Source: Okapia johnstoni
Taxonomy: Eukaryota; Chordata; Mammalia; Artiodactyla; Giraffidae
Direction: 5' to 3'
Assembly (NCBI GenBank): GCA_024291935.2
Contig: CM044306.1
Location: 23,271,501 to 23,335,500 of the forward strand
Length of the DNA stretch: 64,000 bases
Part shown: piece by piece, positions 24,116-36,266 of the stretch
Numbering within the stretch: position 1 is the stretch's first letter
How the letters are laid out: each line of letters starts with the position of its first letter
The notes under the pieces: generated by a model
The model's input: only the letters and a program-made list of their open reading frames with translations
Database searches by the model: none
What the model was told of the DNA's origin: nothing
Made by a program: the position numbers and the translations under genes

Positions 24116-24683
24116 TATTTAGGTGCCTATTACTAGGATCCTAATCCTCCTTCTCAGACCCTATTTGTCCTTCCCTTTGAGAATTCTCTTCAAAATGTGT
24201 TATCTCCATGTAAGTATTCAGAGTTTGTGTGCTTGAAGCTAAGCATATGTTTAAACCCTCTGTGATTAATTAATCCTTAATGTATCAAACTTTGTTCAGT
24301 TGTTACAGAAGCTGGTCATATACACAATTTTATGTTCTTCGTACTTGGAGCTTGTAGTTATCTTTTTACTGTTGTTATTCAGCCTGCCTTATTCATGAGA
24401 GTGTGAGATCCTGAGGGCAGTTGGAATGAATGGCGGGTACACAATGAATTCTAAGTCAATGCCATTGTCTCACTCCATCCAAGTGTTTATATAGTCAAAG
24501 TCACAACATGATTTCTTACCTTCATTAACCTGTTTCATCCCAGACTTTGTATTACCTGATAACATGAGAATTGGGTCCTTATCAATAAAGCATGAGTACC
24601 AGAATCATATTAAGCTGTTTTATATGTGGGGTAAAGTGCACAGAAATATAATTGCTAATTCTCCTTTTCATCACTACCACCCA

Positions 24684-24726
24684 ACACACACACACACACA
24701 GAAACACACACACACACACACACACA
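24684..24726. repeat. (AC)n microsatellite, interrupted
   Basis: Two AC runs (about 24684-24700 and 24704-24726) are separated by GAA. Confidence 0.9.
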
Positions 24727-25138
24727 TTCAGAGAATGAATGGGGCATAAAAAGCAACATTTTGAGGGTTGAATACTCAGTTTCTTCTGGCCACATGTACT
24801 TTCCTTTCTCTTTGGGAATCTGAGGGCACTTACCTGTCTTGATCCCCATAGTTATATCTTTAAATGGAACTTTTGAGGTGATGGCCCAGGACAGCCTCCC
24901 CTTTAGATATAAGGTTTACAGGGCAACATGACTTCTGGTATGTCAGACTAGGAGAAGTAAACTCTAAGCTCATAACTATGAAGAAATAGCATAACAGTAT
25001 GTAACACACTACAGGACATTAAAGAATTACAATTAATTTCACATACAAAATGAATAGTTCCCCTGCAAAAATTTAAATTAATATTGCTATTGGGATTGAT
25101 ACTTTGGGAAATAAGTCACATGTTACTAACATTTAAAT

Positions 25139-25180
25139 AGTTATATATAAATATATATAAATATATATATATAATATAAG
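25139..25180. repeat. TA-rich tract
   Basis: Repeated TATATATAAA units form a self-complementary AT-only stretch of about 40 bp with low melting stability. Confidence 0.85.
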
Positions 25181-26390
25181 CCTGCCCTACAAGGTTGTAT
25201 GGGAGAAGGACTCAACTCTCCTATTCTCTGTGTATGACCCTGCAGCACAGAACTTCCTATTCACCGCCTGTAGTGCTCCCCCACCTCTCCATGAGGAATA
25301 AGGATGTGAGATAATGGAGGAGTGAGATCAAATATCGGAAATAGATCACACTGAAATAAATCACATTTAACATCATTCTTTGCACATTGTCTTCTTGTTA
25401 TTACCTGCATTTTCTTCCTTTCTCTGTTATGATGCTTTTTCTTTTTGATGTGGGACCAATTTCACAGGATTGAAAACATTCAAGGAAGAGTTAGTATGTC
25501 CTCAGTTTTAGAGATACCCAATAATTTGGACAGAGAACAGCTCTTTTGCTGATATCAGACAACTTAATCACAAAGACCAGTAATTTGCTGTGCTTAGGCA
25601 CTTTTGCAGAGAGGGTTTATTCTACCTCTGCTGTCTGTGCGCAGATGTCTCTTCCTCCCAATTCTAATCAATGTAAATTGGGTCAGATCTCCGCTGTGAA
25701 TTACAAATTGGATCCGAAGTTGGAGGGTCACTGTGCCTGCTACTCTACCCCCTTCCCACCACCATTAGATGGGAAGCTACACCAAAGATCTTTTCTAAAT
25801 AAATCAGACTTTATTGTAAAACTCGGCCACTGACGAGACATAACCTCATTAGCATTGATTTTAAAATAAATTATTGAAAGTGGCTTGCCTGCTCTTTGCA
25901 TTTGTAAAATAGGAGAATGTAAATGTATTTGCAATGATAAAAATGAAAACTAAAACTTGATTCCTTTATCCTTTCAGGCAACATCACTTAAACCAGTCAT
26001 GATACAAAAATGGAAAAAATAAAACTCTGCTTTATGTAGTTCAATTACAGAACAGATACTCTGATTTCCATTGGGCCTGTAGAGTCACCTAGAAAGAAAG
26101 CAGAATATTGGCCACAGGTCTTACATATCATTTATCACCGTTACTAAGCGCTATGGTGGTGCATATGAACCAGGACGCTCCAATCCCTACGACTATCTAA
26201 ACCTGTCCTTCCTGGGTGGCTAAAAGCAGGCTCCAGAGTAGGAGTCCAGCCACTGAAGTGAGAGGTTGGGTGCTGTGTCTCTGCGGCCTTTGAAGGAGTA
26301 AGTATGGGGACCATCACCTGGTGAAGGCAAGTGCCCTCCTTCTACAGCTAGATGTGAAAGACACCTCTCAGCATCATCCCAGTTTCAGAG

Positions 26391-26593
26391 TAAAAAATAA
26401 AAGTAAAGCGTCAGTTGCTCAGTTGTGTCTGATTCATTGAGACCCCATGGATTGTAGCCTGCCACTCTTGCCAGGGTTGTCCAGGCAATAATACTGAAGT
26501 GGGCAGCCATTCCCTTCTCCATGGGATCTTCCTGACCTGGGTCTCCTGCATTGGCAGGCAGTTTCTTTACTGTCTGAGCCACCAGGGAAGCCC
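26391..26593 (-). mobile_element. Bov-tA SINE
   Basis: Antisense Bov-tA ending with GCCACCAGGGAAGCCC. The flanks CCCAGTTTCAGAG (left) and CCCAGCTTCAGAG (right) form a target duplication with one mismatch. Confidence 0.92.
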
Positions 26594-26629
26594 CCAGCTT
26601 CAGAGGGCACCACACAAATAGCTGAAGGG

Positions 26630-26830
26630 TTACTTGCACAGTCGTGTTCGACTCTTTACAACCCCATGGACTATAGCCCACCAGGCTCCTCTGTTCAAGG
26701 GATTTTCCAGGCAAGAATACTGGAATGGGTTGCCATTCCCTTCTCCAGGGGATCTTCCTGACCCAGGAATCGAATCCAGGTCTTCTGCATTGCAGGCAGA
26801 TTCTTTACTGTCTGAGCTACCAGGAAAGCT
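26630..26830 (-). mobile_element. Bov-tA SINE
   Basis: A second antisense Bov-tA only about 40 bp from the previous one. Its tRNA-like head (26745-26830) keeps AATCGAATCCAGG, an antisense B-box. AGCTGAAGGG/AGCTGAGGCG at the ends may be an eroded target duplication. Confidence 0.9.
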
Positions 26831-29624
26831 GAGGCGTACAATTTATCTTGGATCTGTCCGTGAAGTCAAACTGCTATCTTTCAAACTCCAAAGTCAAGAA
26901 GATTGATTATATGGCAACACGCAAAAAGACTCTGCTCACAAAAGGGGGTTAAACAGCCAAATTTCTTTTTTTTTTCATCTGTAAGGTGAGACTTTAATTT
27001 TAAAAAGATTATTTTGAAAAAAACTTTTTAGGCTAAAGAACTTGTTGAATTTCTGTGTAAGATTATTATTAGGCTTTTTAGCATGACATCTACTAAAATA
27101 CATCTTCATTTAAGGAGGAATTAAAATTTATGTGCTGCTCAACTTTAAACAGTAATAGATTATAATGGTTCCTGCTCCTAACAGCGCATATGGGAACCCA
27201 ACCTTACACAGGCTTTAAACAAATTAACCTCTAAAGATTACTGTCCACTTATTACATTAAATGCTCTACTTGATTCCCAAATATTTCATTTCAATTGGGA
27301 AAACAGTTGAGGAAGATTCTGTAAACTGTGCGAATGTGTAAGAGAACCATGGGGTATCACAAATGAGCATCAGTATCCAGAGAGTTGATTTCAATCAACA
27401 CTCTTGGCACAATGTCAGGGACACTAATGAGAGGCTGAGAGGAACAGGACACTGACTCCACTGTGGGGACCCCAAGAGGAGCCAGCTTGCTATGACACCT
27501 AGCTCCTTACTGAAGCGCTGCTCTGACATCGGTTGAACTGGGAATAAAATTTTAAAAATGACTAGATAAGAAAGAGGGAGGTCACTCCTCTCAAGTAAAG
27601 CAAAGTGACAGAAGCTTTAAAAATGCCAAATGTATCAATGTGCAACCAGATGTCAAGGTGCTCTGGTGACAGATGTAGCAGAAATGCAGATAACCTCGAA
27701 GTGCAGAGGGAACAGGCAAAAAATGGAAATAGAAACCACTCCACAGAATGCATAGATATGTTATAAATCCATGGATGCTACAGCACCTCTTCAAACAACA
27801 TGGCAAATAGGAGCATGATGCTAATAGCACATTTAATTCTCTGTTGTACAGCTGGTAATCTCAACTGTTAACCTCAAAATATTTGCATCCTATCTCCAAG
27901 GTAGGATCTTGAGTACTAGATATTAAACTCAATTTTTGCTAACTGCAACACTTGGAATACACTGAATTTAATTTCACAAATCACAATTGAGCACCTACTA
28001 ATTGGAGGGGAAAAACCTAAATACAAATCCCTGGGGTAAAGGCTGAAACAGAGCTCAGTTCCCGGTGAGTCTCAGTGGGTCCCCTTTCACAGACTGGGGG
28101 CGAGGATTCGAAGTAAAAGAAAATACACGGCTCCAGTCTTGGTGCTGGTCAAAAGTAGGTTTGTCTGGGGCCAGGGGTGCACAGGACTGAGGGGAAGAAA
28201 AGGCCAAGGAGCTCGGAAGGGCCCTGACGGTAGCTCTGATTCTTTAATGTGCCCTTCATGGAGCCCTGCTTTTCCATGAAATTGGAACTTGTTTCTTCAC
28301 AAACTTTGTACTTTTGGTGTCTGCTTTTCTTCTTTCCTTAGACTTCTTGCCATCATCATTCCCCCTTTCTATGGGTCTGGACAATTGTATGGGGGAAAAC
28401 AGTTCCACAGAATGGTTTCCATTTGTCTCAAATGAAAAAAACCCCAGTTATCTGCTTTATTATAAAGCGATCTGGTTTCTGGGTCTATAATGACCCTCCA
28501 GGGCAGTGCGGGCAGCCTCAGAATGTGCACAGACATTCCCAGGGAAGGCGCTTTGTCTTTGCATGTGCTCTCCTGAAATCTCTCTAGACGACCCGGCCAG
28601 ATTCTGTTGCTACTGCAGCTGCTGCAAGGTCTCAGTTACAGCTCTTCAATGGTCTCAGGTGCCTTGCTGGATTCCAGGCTTGAGGCCCCAGACAAGGAGA
28701 AACCTGATTAAAAACTGTCCTTTTATGGAATCTGGAATCATGAAACTGGGCCTGTGCTAGGCTGCAAAATAATTTTGGGGAGGGGTGAAAGAGGATTCAG
28801 AAAAGCCTTCCATTTTCCCCATATTGCTTTAGTATTTCTTTGTTGGTAGCTCCCTACAGTTTAATCTACTGCAAATGAGACCTTTGAAATCAAGGGCTCC
28901 CATATTCTTAACATGGATGTTCAGAAATCCCAGTAGATAACAATCCTGAAACCATATTATCTAGGACTCACATTGTGGTCTTGGCTGAAAACCTCGAGTG
29001 CTCTGGTTTTCCCTCAAGGGAAGGAGAGTGCTAGCCATGTAGCAAATGCTAATTATCCCATGATTAATGTGATGTAGTGCATTTAATTTGATGATCCATA
29101 CACTATTTTGATTAGGAAAAAACATTTTTGTATTGACTTGGTATATGTTACCGGCAGTTTTCTTTCAAAACTAGGAAGTCCATCAAAATTATATTCTGGA
29201 AGGGAGGCGATCTCACTTACACAGCCTTCCCCATAGAGACAGTGAGGCTGGTATAGGCCCCATCCCAAAGAGAAAGGAGAAGCAGAATTGACGGGCTAAA
29301 TATTCTCTACAAAGCACATTTAACTGTTACTGTGAGACATGCCTTAGAGGCCCGTCATTTGACTATTGATGAGTGTGCAACATTAGCACAATCCCACCTT
29401 ACTGTCCTCCACCCAGCACCTGTCTTCGCAGTAAAAATGGGCCTGAGCAGAAGGTGTGAGCCACTTTCCATCTGCTCAGGATTTTCAGTTTCACCTGCTT
29501 CACACGTATCACTGAAAATGTCCAACCGGACTGTCTCAGGTCTGGTTGGCAGAGATGGGGAATGAGCTGATTCCCAGGATTCTTCAAAGAGGCCACGCTT
29601 TCTGTTTAAATGCCACCAAATGGA

Positions 29625-29870
29625 GAATAGCCAGCATTTACTGAATGCTGCCTGTATGCCAGGGCTCTCGGTGCTTTATGCATTCTGTTCCAGGCTTCTC
29701 ATGCATCCTTTGTGACAGCTACTACTGTTATTCCCATTTTACAGCTGGCAAAACCACACCTGAGAAACAGGGCAGATAACTTGCTCAAGGTCTCACAGCT
29801 GGCAGGTGGCAGAGCAGGTCCATCCTGACCCAGAGCCAGCAGTGTCACTGTGACATCATGCTGTGTCTCA
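29625..29870 (-). repeat. MIR SINE
   Basis: Nearly full-length antisense MIR: CATTTTACAGCTGGCAAAAC, then ACTTGCTCAAGGTCTCACAG and CTGGCAGGTGGCAGAGC, with the diverged tRNA-related end up to about 29870. Confidence 0.8.
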
Positions 29871-31550
29871 CATGGCACTGCTCCAGGGGTAGTCTTCTGA
29901 GATGAGCGTCAGGCTCCCTCACATCCTCTCTCAATTCCTCCAAGATAGGGAGTGTGGCACAGGCAAAACTAACAGCAATTTCAGAAGCAACAAGCTGAGT
30001 AGCATGGACAGGAAGCTGGCTGATGGAGACTTGTGTCTAAAATAATCGCATCCTAATAAAATGCCAATATATCCCAACTTCAATGCAGTCTCTAAAAACT
30101 GTGATGGATAGAAGCTTTTGGGGAAGAACCTGTTGGCTGAGAACAGTCCTGTCCTTTAGAAAATAAACCAGCAAGTTGGCTGCTGTTGCCTTAACCTGGA
30201 AACAGACCCTGGTTTTCCTGTGATGTGGCCTTCCTCACTTCTGAGGGGCAGTTGTTCTAAGCACAGGGTAAGTGGCTTTCCTCAAGAAAGTAGACCAGTC
30301 TCCATGCCCTTGGAGTCCACTCCAATATCCAAACTGGCATGAGCTCTGGCACACTAGGCAGTGCCACAATGGCTGAGGGTAGGGTTTTAAGAGACGTGGG
30401 AAGGATGGTTGCTAAGAAACCAGTCACACATTCAGTAACCCACCTGGGGTTAGGTTTTATTTTCTGAGGCCTCTTTCCCTTTACTCTCCTTTGCTCTGTG
30501 TGTCTGAGCATCAGCTCCTTTCTCCCTGCTCCTTTGAGAAGTAAACACGGGCACTAGCAACCCTTCTTTGCTCTGCAGAAGGCTGAGTGGCTCTGTAAGG
30601 TTTTCCCAGAGGACTCTTACACAGCTGTGACCTCAAGTGGAGTGTCACCTGGCTATCTCCCCCCGGCCTGGACAGGAGCAAGTGGAATGTGAGCTCATCA
30701 GGAACCTCTGGCCAAGTTGGGGAGTACATCTCCTTTTAGGGGTTGTTGTGATTTAGATCCATTTCTGCACCCTGCTGTTGCAATGGAGCAGACTGTGAAA
30801 GGGAAGATTCTCAGAGGAGCTGTGTTTTAATGTAGCAATTTGATTCAATTTTCCACTCTATAAAATTACCCATCACTGCTCGTTGCTTTCTAACAGACAC
30901 CTTCACTCTTAATTTAACAATCCTATCGAATTCTGCCAGGGAAATTGGAAAAATTTATCACCTGTGAAATTTTATTTTCCTTTGGTTGTATCTGTTTTTG
31001 TAAAACTTCATTAACGACGATGACTTGCTGAGGAAATTATCATTTTTTTTTTTTTTAACTTCAGACACAAGAAATGGCTCGACCTCAACCAAGATATCAT
31101 TTGCATAATAAAACACAACAAAAAGGCTGGGGAAGTCGGGGACTGGCAGAGGCTGGAAGTGCTGGGAGAAGAAGCAGGCTCTTCTTGTCGTGGGTTGGTG
31201 ACTGAGTGTGTGAGGTCCCAGTCAGGAGGAAATGTGTAGCCACAGACCTGCAACTCAGAAAGCAATGACGTGGCTTCTCCCCAAGGGAGAGATGAATGTG
31301 GTGTTGACAGGGTTGAACCCTTCTTGGGAAGCCTTGAAGTGTCAGTTGCTTACTAACAATATTTTTAGCAACCAGCCCTGACTTCAGGGGCCTGAGTGTT
31401 AGGTTCACCTCAGCTCCTAGGTTCATCTGGGATTGAGGTTTAAATTGCTATAAATTTAGACTTAACTTGGATTTCTCAGCAGAGCACTGAACTCCTGGCA
31501 AATTTCCACAGGAGCGATCTTTCTGAATGGACTTGAAGATTCAGCGTTCC

Positions 31551-31660
31551 TGTGGTCTAACTACCTCACAATTAAAAGGCTCAGGCTTCATTTTTTGCAC
31601 AGTCTGACCCCCACTGTGCTCTGCACTGTTCAGCAGCTGCTGTTACCCACACAGGAAGTG
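31551..31660. promoter_or_regulatory. Possible RUNX plus ETS element pair
   Basis: A RUNX-type TGTGGTCT (31551-31558) and an ETS-type AGGAAGTG (31653-31660) lie about 95 bp apart in unique DNA. The pair is common at T-cell enhancers, but each motif is short and expected by chance, so this is a weak call. Confidence 0.2.
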
Positions 31661-32251
31661 GCTGGGCGGGAGCAGTGATGACTACACAGTTTTTGAGATG
31701 CTGGTTATCATGCCTTTGGAAAAAAAAGAAATATGTACAGTAGACCTGCTGTAATGGTGGGCAGAGGACACATGAGATGTGATTTAATTCGTGGTATATC
31801 TGGACTAGGCAAAGGTGAACTGTGCTCTGTCAAGGCTTTACTGTGTTACTGAAAAGGTTGTCAGCCTTTATATCTCTGCAGTCTTTTCATATCCTTCATC
31901 ATTTGAGGCGACTTTCCATTATCCTCACAATTACACAAAAAAGAAGTTCAAACTAGGGAGTTTTGATGAAACTTGCAGTGAACCTATGAGAACCAGCATA
32001 AGTATTCTTGACTCTTGAACCTGTTGATGTTTGTAATAAATTATTTCACGTGCAGCGATAAAAGACACTCCCCACCCCCATCAACCCATCTTGCCCCCAG
32101 GGCAGGGCTTTTGTGCTAGGAATCATGGAAGCTTCCCTGCAGCGCCTCCTTCAGAGGTTTGGCTTCCTCTGGAGCTGTCCAAGTTATATTCTTCTACCAG
32201 GTCTAGAGTTTCTAAACTAAAGGAAGGTAATTAGAAGACGAAATGTCTTAC

Positions 32252-32458
32252 CTGGTAAGATTTCATAAATATCATCTTCTTTCTCCTCCATGGGCTCTTT
32301 GAGCCCCACGCTCCCAGGCAAGATAATGGGTCTGCTTTGGGAACCAGAATTTGAGGAGTCAAAACCATCGATATCATCGTACATCTCTTCTTCCTCTTTC
32401 TCCCCTTCTTCCTCCTCCTCTTCCTCCTCTTCATATGGAATGGTTAAGGAGCTCAGGT
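32252..32458 (-). CDS. SKAP1: SKAP1 exon encoding the acidic, tyrosine-bearing linker
   Basis: This minus-strand 207-nt exon lies between acceptor cctgacAG and donor GTAAGA and is phase 1 at both ends (68 full codons plus split ones). It encodes LSSLTIPY, then a run of glutamates broken by GEK, then [16 protein letters not shown], and ends EDDIYEILP. The three tyrosines (IPY, MYDD and DIYEIL) correspond to human Y219, Y232 and Y271 by my recollection of the human protein. Y271 in the YEVL-type context is a Src-family phosphorylation and SH2-docking site. The acidic run is longer here: 17 residues separate the first two tyrosines, against 12 in human as recalled. The exon is strongly purine-rich (GAG/GAA) and lies next to a complementary intronic tract upstream of its acceptor. 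Confidence 0.98.
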
Positions 32459-34587
32459 CTGTCAGGGCAGAGATGAGAATGAATCAAGATAGGGTGAAAA
32501 GGAAAAGGATAAGGCAGGGAAGGAAAGAGGGAGAAGGAGGAGGAGGGATGAGAATAAAGCATGTCAAAAGAAAATGAAACACCAGGTTAAGTGCTGTTAT
32601 TTCTAATGCGGGACTTGGTGGCAGGAAATCTACAGAAAAGGCCAGACTAGCACTGCATCAGGTTTAAACCATCAACATAAATCCTTCCTTGCAATAAAAC
32701 TTGATCAGGATGAAGCAGCCCTGAAAAGTATGGGTGTGTGAGAGCACATGAGGTGAAGGGAAGAGAATAGGCCAGAAGAGGAAATGCCAGTGTGCTTCGC
32801 ACTGCTTGTCAAGTGGAAAACTGGGAGGGTGAGTGATGGCCTAGGTTCTCCAGGGTGCACAGAGCCTGGGAACTATGGTGGCTTCCATAGGATACCTGAG
32901 CTGTCACAAGCTCATTCATCTCCCCCATGGTCTCACTGCAGAATTTCAGAGAGGTTTGCTTGTAAAGAGAAAAGTGGGCCAAAGTGGAAGAGGAAGAGAA
33001 AGTGGGATGTGGAAAACTATAATGGTAATACAGGACCAGATGGAATGGCTGAGCAATGTAGTTTCCATGTCCTTTTGCAACTATACAGTCTGGCTGACCT
33101 TAAAGTGGGTCATCACATAGAGGATGTTGAGCCATTACAGCACTGGGGAGCACAGGGCAGGGGAGGGAGATTGCTTTCTTATTTTAATGGGGAACTGGGA
33201 AGGTTCATTCTCTGAGGCGCAGTGTAGAGTGCTCTCTGAAACCCTGCTGAGGGGCCTCTGCAGGATGGGCGAGAGCAAGCAGGGTGCTCTGGGGAAGAAA
33301 GAATAGAGAGGCATCCGTTGCTCATTTCGAAATACAGTAAAACTGTTTGGCTTGATTAGGCTTTTAATAAAGATTTTGCAACTATTTTCATCTGAATTCT
33401 GGTGCCACCTCATATGAGGAAGGGATCAAAGACACATCTGTGGCTTAAACCATATGTTATTATTTTGTTTGTTTTAAAATAAAATGGAATGAATAATTTC
33501 TTCAATGTGGGATTCTGAAAGTACCACAGGGTACAGCTCAATAAAGCTGCTTGGAGTTTTATTGAGGTTTACACACTTAGGGGTATATTACACGCATAAA
33601 TCCAAGGCACCTAGATGAGAACGTACCCTGTAGTCTCACCATCAATGTTCATGTTTGCCTAGTTCTAGTCTATTATACGTGACGCTCTTGGTAGATGCAA
33701 TAGTTTGTTCCTGTGATAGTAAAGGCATAAACCGAGTAAAAGAGGCAATTGTAATTAAAGCTCTGGTGCTGCCTTCTTTTTTATCCACCATAAAATCTTA
33801 TAGCAGAATTTAAAAAACTAGATGAAAAGAGTCGGTGTTTTTAGGTTGATGTTCTTCTCACTAGGTCTTGGGTCACGTACGAAATTGGTGCTTCTGCCTT
33901 TCTGCAGAGGCAGGGTCCTGCCATGAGGTATGTGTGCCATCAAGAGGGCTATCAATGTCAGGTGACAGACTCAAGGCTGGCTGCTCCTACCTGCCGGGCC
34001 CCTCCCAGACAAGGCTGCCTGGGCCCCGTCACTGCTGTGCCTACAGGATGGCCAGCAGAGGGTACTCTAAGAGCAGTCATTTAACATCTTCAGGCAGGAC
34101 TCTTCCCAGTCAAAGCAAAGAACATTTGATTGTGGTTTGGGAAACAGCAATTTGTTTTTCGTGTCCAATGTTCTTAAAGGCCACCTAGATGAGTTTAGAT
34201 TTCTACTTGACTAAAACTGGAAGATTTTGAACCTAAACCACATCTAGATGACTTTGGTATCATGTATTTCCTTTCCAGAATATAAGGGGTTAAGAGACAC
34301 TGAATTGAGCTGAGCTGGTTTTTAGCATCTCTTTTCTGGTGATTATAAATATTACAGACTTGCCTGTAGGTAGGTGGAAGAGCTAGAATGATACTAGAGG
34401 TCACCTCCAGGTTGATGGTTTCTTTTCCTTCTGAATCACACACGGTACTATTTGTTGTTATCATGTGAAAGAGATGATAGGGAGAATGGGCAGATAAAAA
34501 TATATTGAAGCCCATGGATTATATTTATGCAATACAACTTGAATTGAAAACGGACTGAAATACTGTTTCTGTAATAACGATACTTAC
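32459..34587 (-). other. SKAP1: SKAP1 intron
   Basis: 2.1 kb intron. The part adjoining the downstream acceptor (about 32480-32575) is purine-rich on the plus strand, so pyrimidine-rich in the transcript. The rest is unique sequence; the 143-codon plus-strand frame at 32784-33215 has no features supporting a gene. No transposon of recent age is seen. Confidence 0.88.
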
Positions 34588-34651
34588 CCTTTAACAAGAA
34601 ACTTATTTGATCCACCCAGTCTCTGGCTTCAGCTGGACTAGAAGCTGTAAA
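34588..34651 (-). CDS. SKAP1: SKAP1 exon encoding the C-terminal helix of the PH domain
   Basis: This minus-strand 64-nt exon is preceded by tctctAG and followed by GTAAGT. It enters in phase 0 and leaves in phase 1. It encodes [12 protein letters not shown] followed by VDQISFLLK. This is the last strand and the amphipathic C-terminal alpha-helix that closes PH domains, with the near-invariant helix tryptophan present. The PH domain of SKAP1 binds phosphoinositides and supports recruitment to the T-cell membrane after receptor stimulation. The only difference I note from the recalled human sequence is Ser for Thr (TASS versus TATS). Because its length is not a multiple of three, skipping it would shift the frame. 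Confidence 0.98.
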
Positions 34652-34911
34652 CTAGAGAAAAATTAGTGAATTAGTTTATTACTTTCACTAAAATTTCTGT
34701 GAATCCTTTAGGGAGGTTCAAGGGGAGGAATCTTGTGAGCTGAACTGCAGAGTCAAGTAGAAGGCTCAGAATTCTCATTAAAATTCTCAGATTCCTGAGA
34801 ATTAACATTTAGAAAAAAGATCAAAATCCCACTCAAAGTGATTTTTCTCCTTCAGTAACTTTGCATACCCAAAGTTGACAGCTGGATTTGAATCCAGAAT
34901 TCATGTTCATG

Positions 34912-35600
34912 TGCATTCATTCATTTGATTACCCATTCATTCATCAGGCATTTATTGAGAACAGTTTACAGAGAAAAAGGCAAACCCAAATTCCTGACTT
35001 CAGATCAACGTGTCAGTTTTGGAGACAGCAGCACACACACTTGACAAGGGAACACTACAAAGTAAGTGCATTTGAAAACAGCTGGATGTTGAGAGAAGAC
35101 AGGGAGCACTTATCATCGCCTATGGTAAGCCAGGGAGGCTTGTTGAAGTAATACTGTTTGGGTTGAATTTTTAAAGAGAGTTGGTGGAAACTGGTGGAGG
35201 GAGCTGAACATTTCAGGTAGGGAGAACCAGCCGCCAAAGATTACAAATGAGACCATCAAGTATAGGGAAGGTAGGCAGATCAGCTTGACTGGAGAACAGT
35301 AACAGATGAAGCTGGAGAGCTGAGGGTCAAAGAAGAATTGATGAAAAGGCTTTGAGTATTAGGAATTCAGATTTCAAGTGCAGGCAGTACAGATGAAGCC
35401 ACTGTAAATTCTAGCAAAAGGAGAGGGAGATTCTTTCAATTGTTGTGAGTAGGACAGACTGAAATAGGGAGAAATTAGAGACAGATCAACTAGAAGCTTA
35501 CTTAACTAGTCCTCTGAATGAAGTGATAGGGACTTAACTATTGTGATGGCTGTAGAAATAAATCAGAAGGGAAAGATCCAAAGGATATTGTAGAGGAAGA
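34912..35600 (-). repeat. L2 LINE relic
   Basis: It starts with the antisense L2 terminus (CATTCATTCATTTGATT ... GGCATTTATTGAG) and continues with L2-like phrases such as GGAGGCTTGTTGAAG, TTAAAGAGAG and GAAGGTAGGCAGATCAGC. It is diverged and the far end is approximate. Confidence 0.55.
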
Positions 35601-36229
35601 ATCCACAGACTATGGTAATGACTTGGATTCAATGGGCCAAAGAAAAGAAGTAAACAAACTCTACATCCTGATTCACAAAACAGGCCAGTCAAGCATCAGG
35701 CTTTAGTAATTTCTTATTTTAAATGAATCAACTTGAAATGACTGTTTCTGAAAAACATTTTTATTATCTGGTCATTAGGGTAAGATAAAAACATGTGCTG
35801 TATAAGAAACCTAGATTCCTGCTTAAAACTTATTAATAAATATCGTCATTCTTGATTTCTTAAAAACACTTGTCTATAAAAATGACTAGGGAAATTGTTT
35901 TAGACTTACAAAAATTTTTATCCGGGCCTGGCAAATCAGAACTTAATAATAAAAATAGATCTATAAAAAATTCCATAGAAAAGTTTGGTTTAGATTAAAA
36001 AAATTCTTTTGAAATTACATAATTAAAACCTTGGTCATTTTTACAAAATCAGGGCTAGGATACTGTAGAAACATGAAAGGATGAGTGCTGAGAAAGACTT
36101 GAAGGGTCAAAGGGTTACGTAAGTGGTTAATATTAACCTTAGCATGGCTTTTCTCTTTTTCTTGAGTTAGCTAAAGTTTTTCTAAATTGTTTTAGTAAAA
36201 TTGTGATAAAAGTAGCCAACAAGGAGGAA

Positions 36230-36266
36230 ACAATATGTGTATTCACCCACACAATATGTGTATTCA
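36230..36266. repeat. 16-bp direct repeat, period 21
   Basis: ACAATATGTGTATTCA occurs at 36230-36245 and again at 36251-36266, separated by CCCAC. Confidence 0.9.

Larger units (their letters stand above)
23171..32251 (-). other. SKAP1: SKAP1 intron
   Basis: 9.1 kb intron between the acidic-linker exon and the 51-nt hinge exon. It holds an antisense L1 3' end, L2 and MIR relics, two adjacent Bov-tA SINEs, an AC microsatellite, a TA-rich tract and a possible RUNX/ETS pair at 31551-31660. No other gene is visible. Confidence 0.9.

Noticed and set aside
32784..33215. 143-codon plus-strand open frame
   Set aside because: It is antisense to SKAP1 inside an intron, with no recognisable domain, Kozak context or splice signals. 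The translated text looks random.
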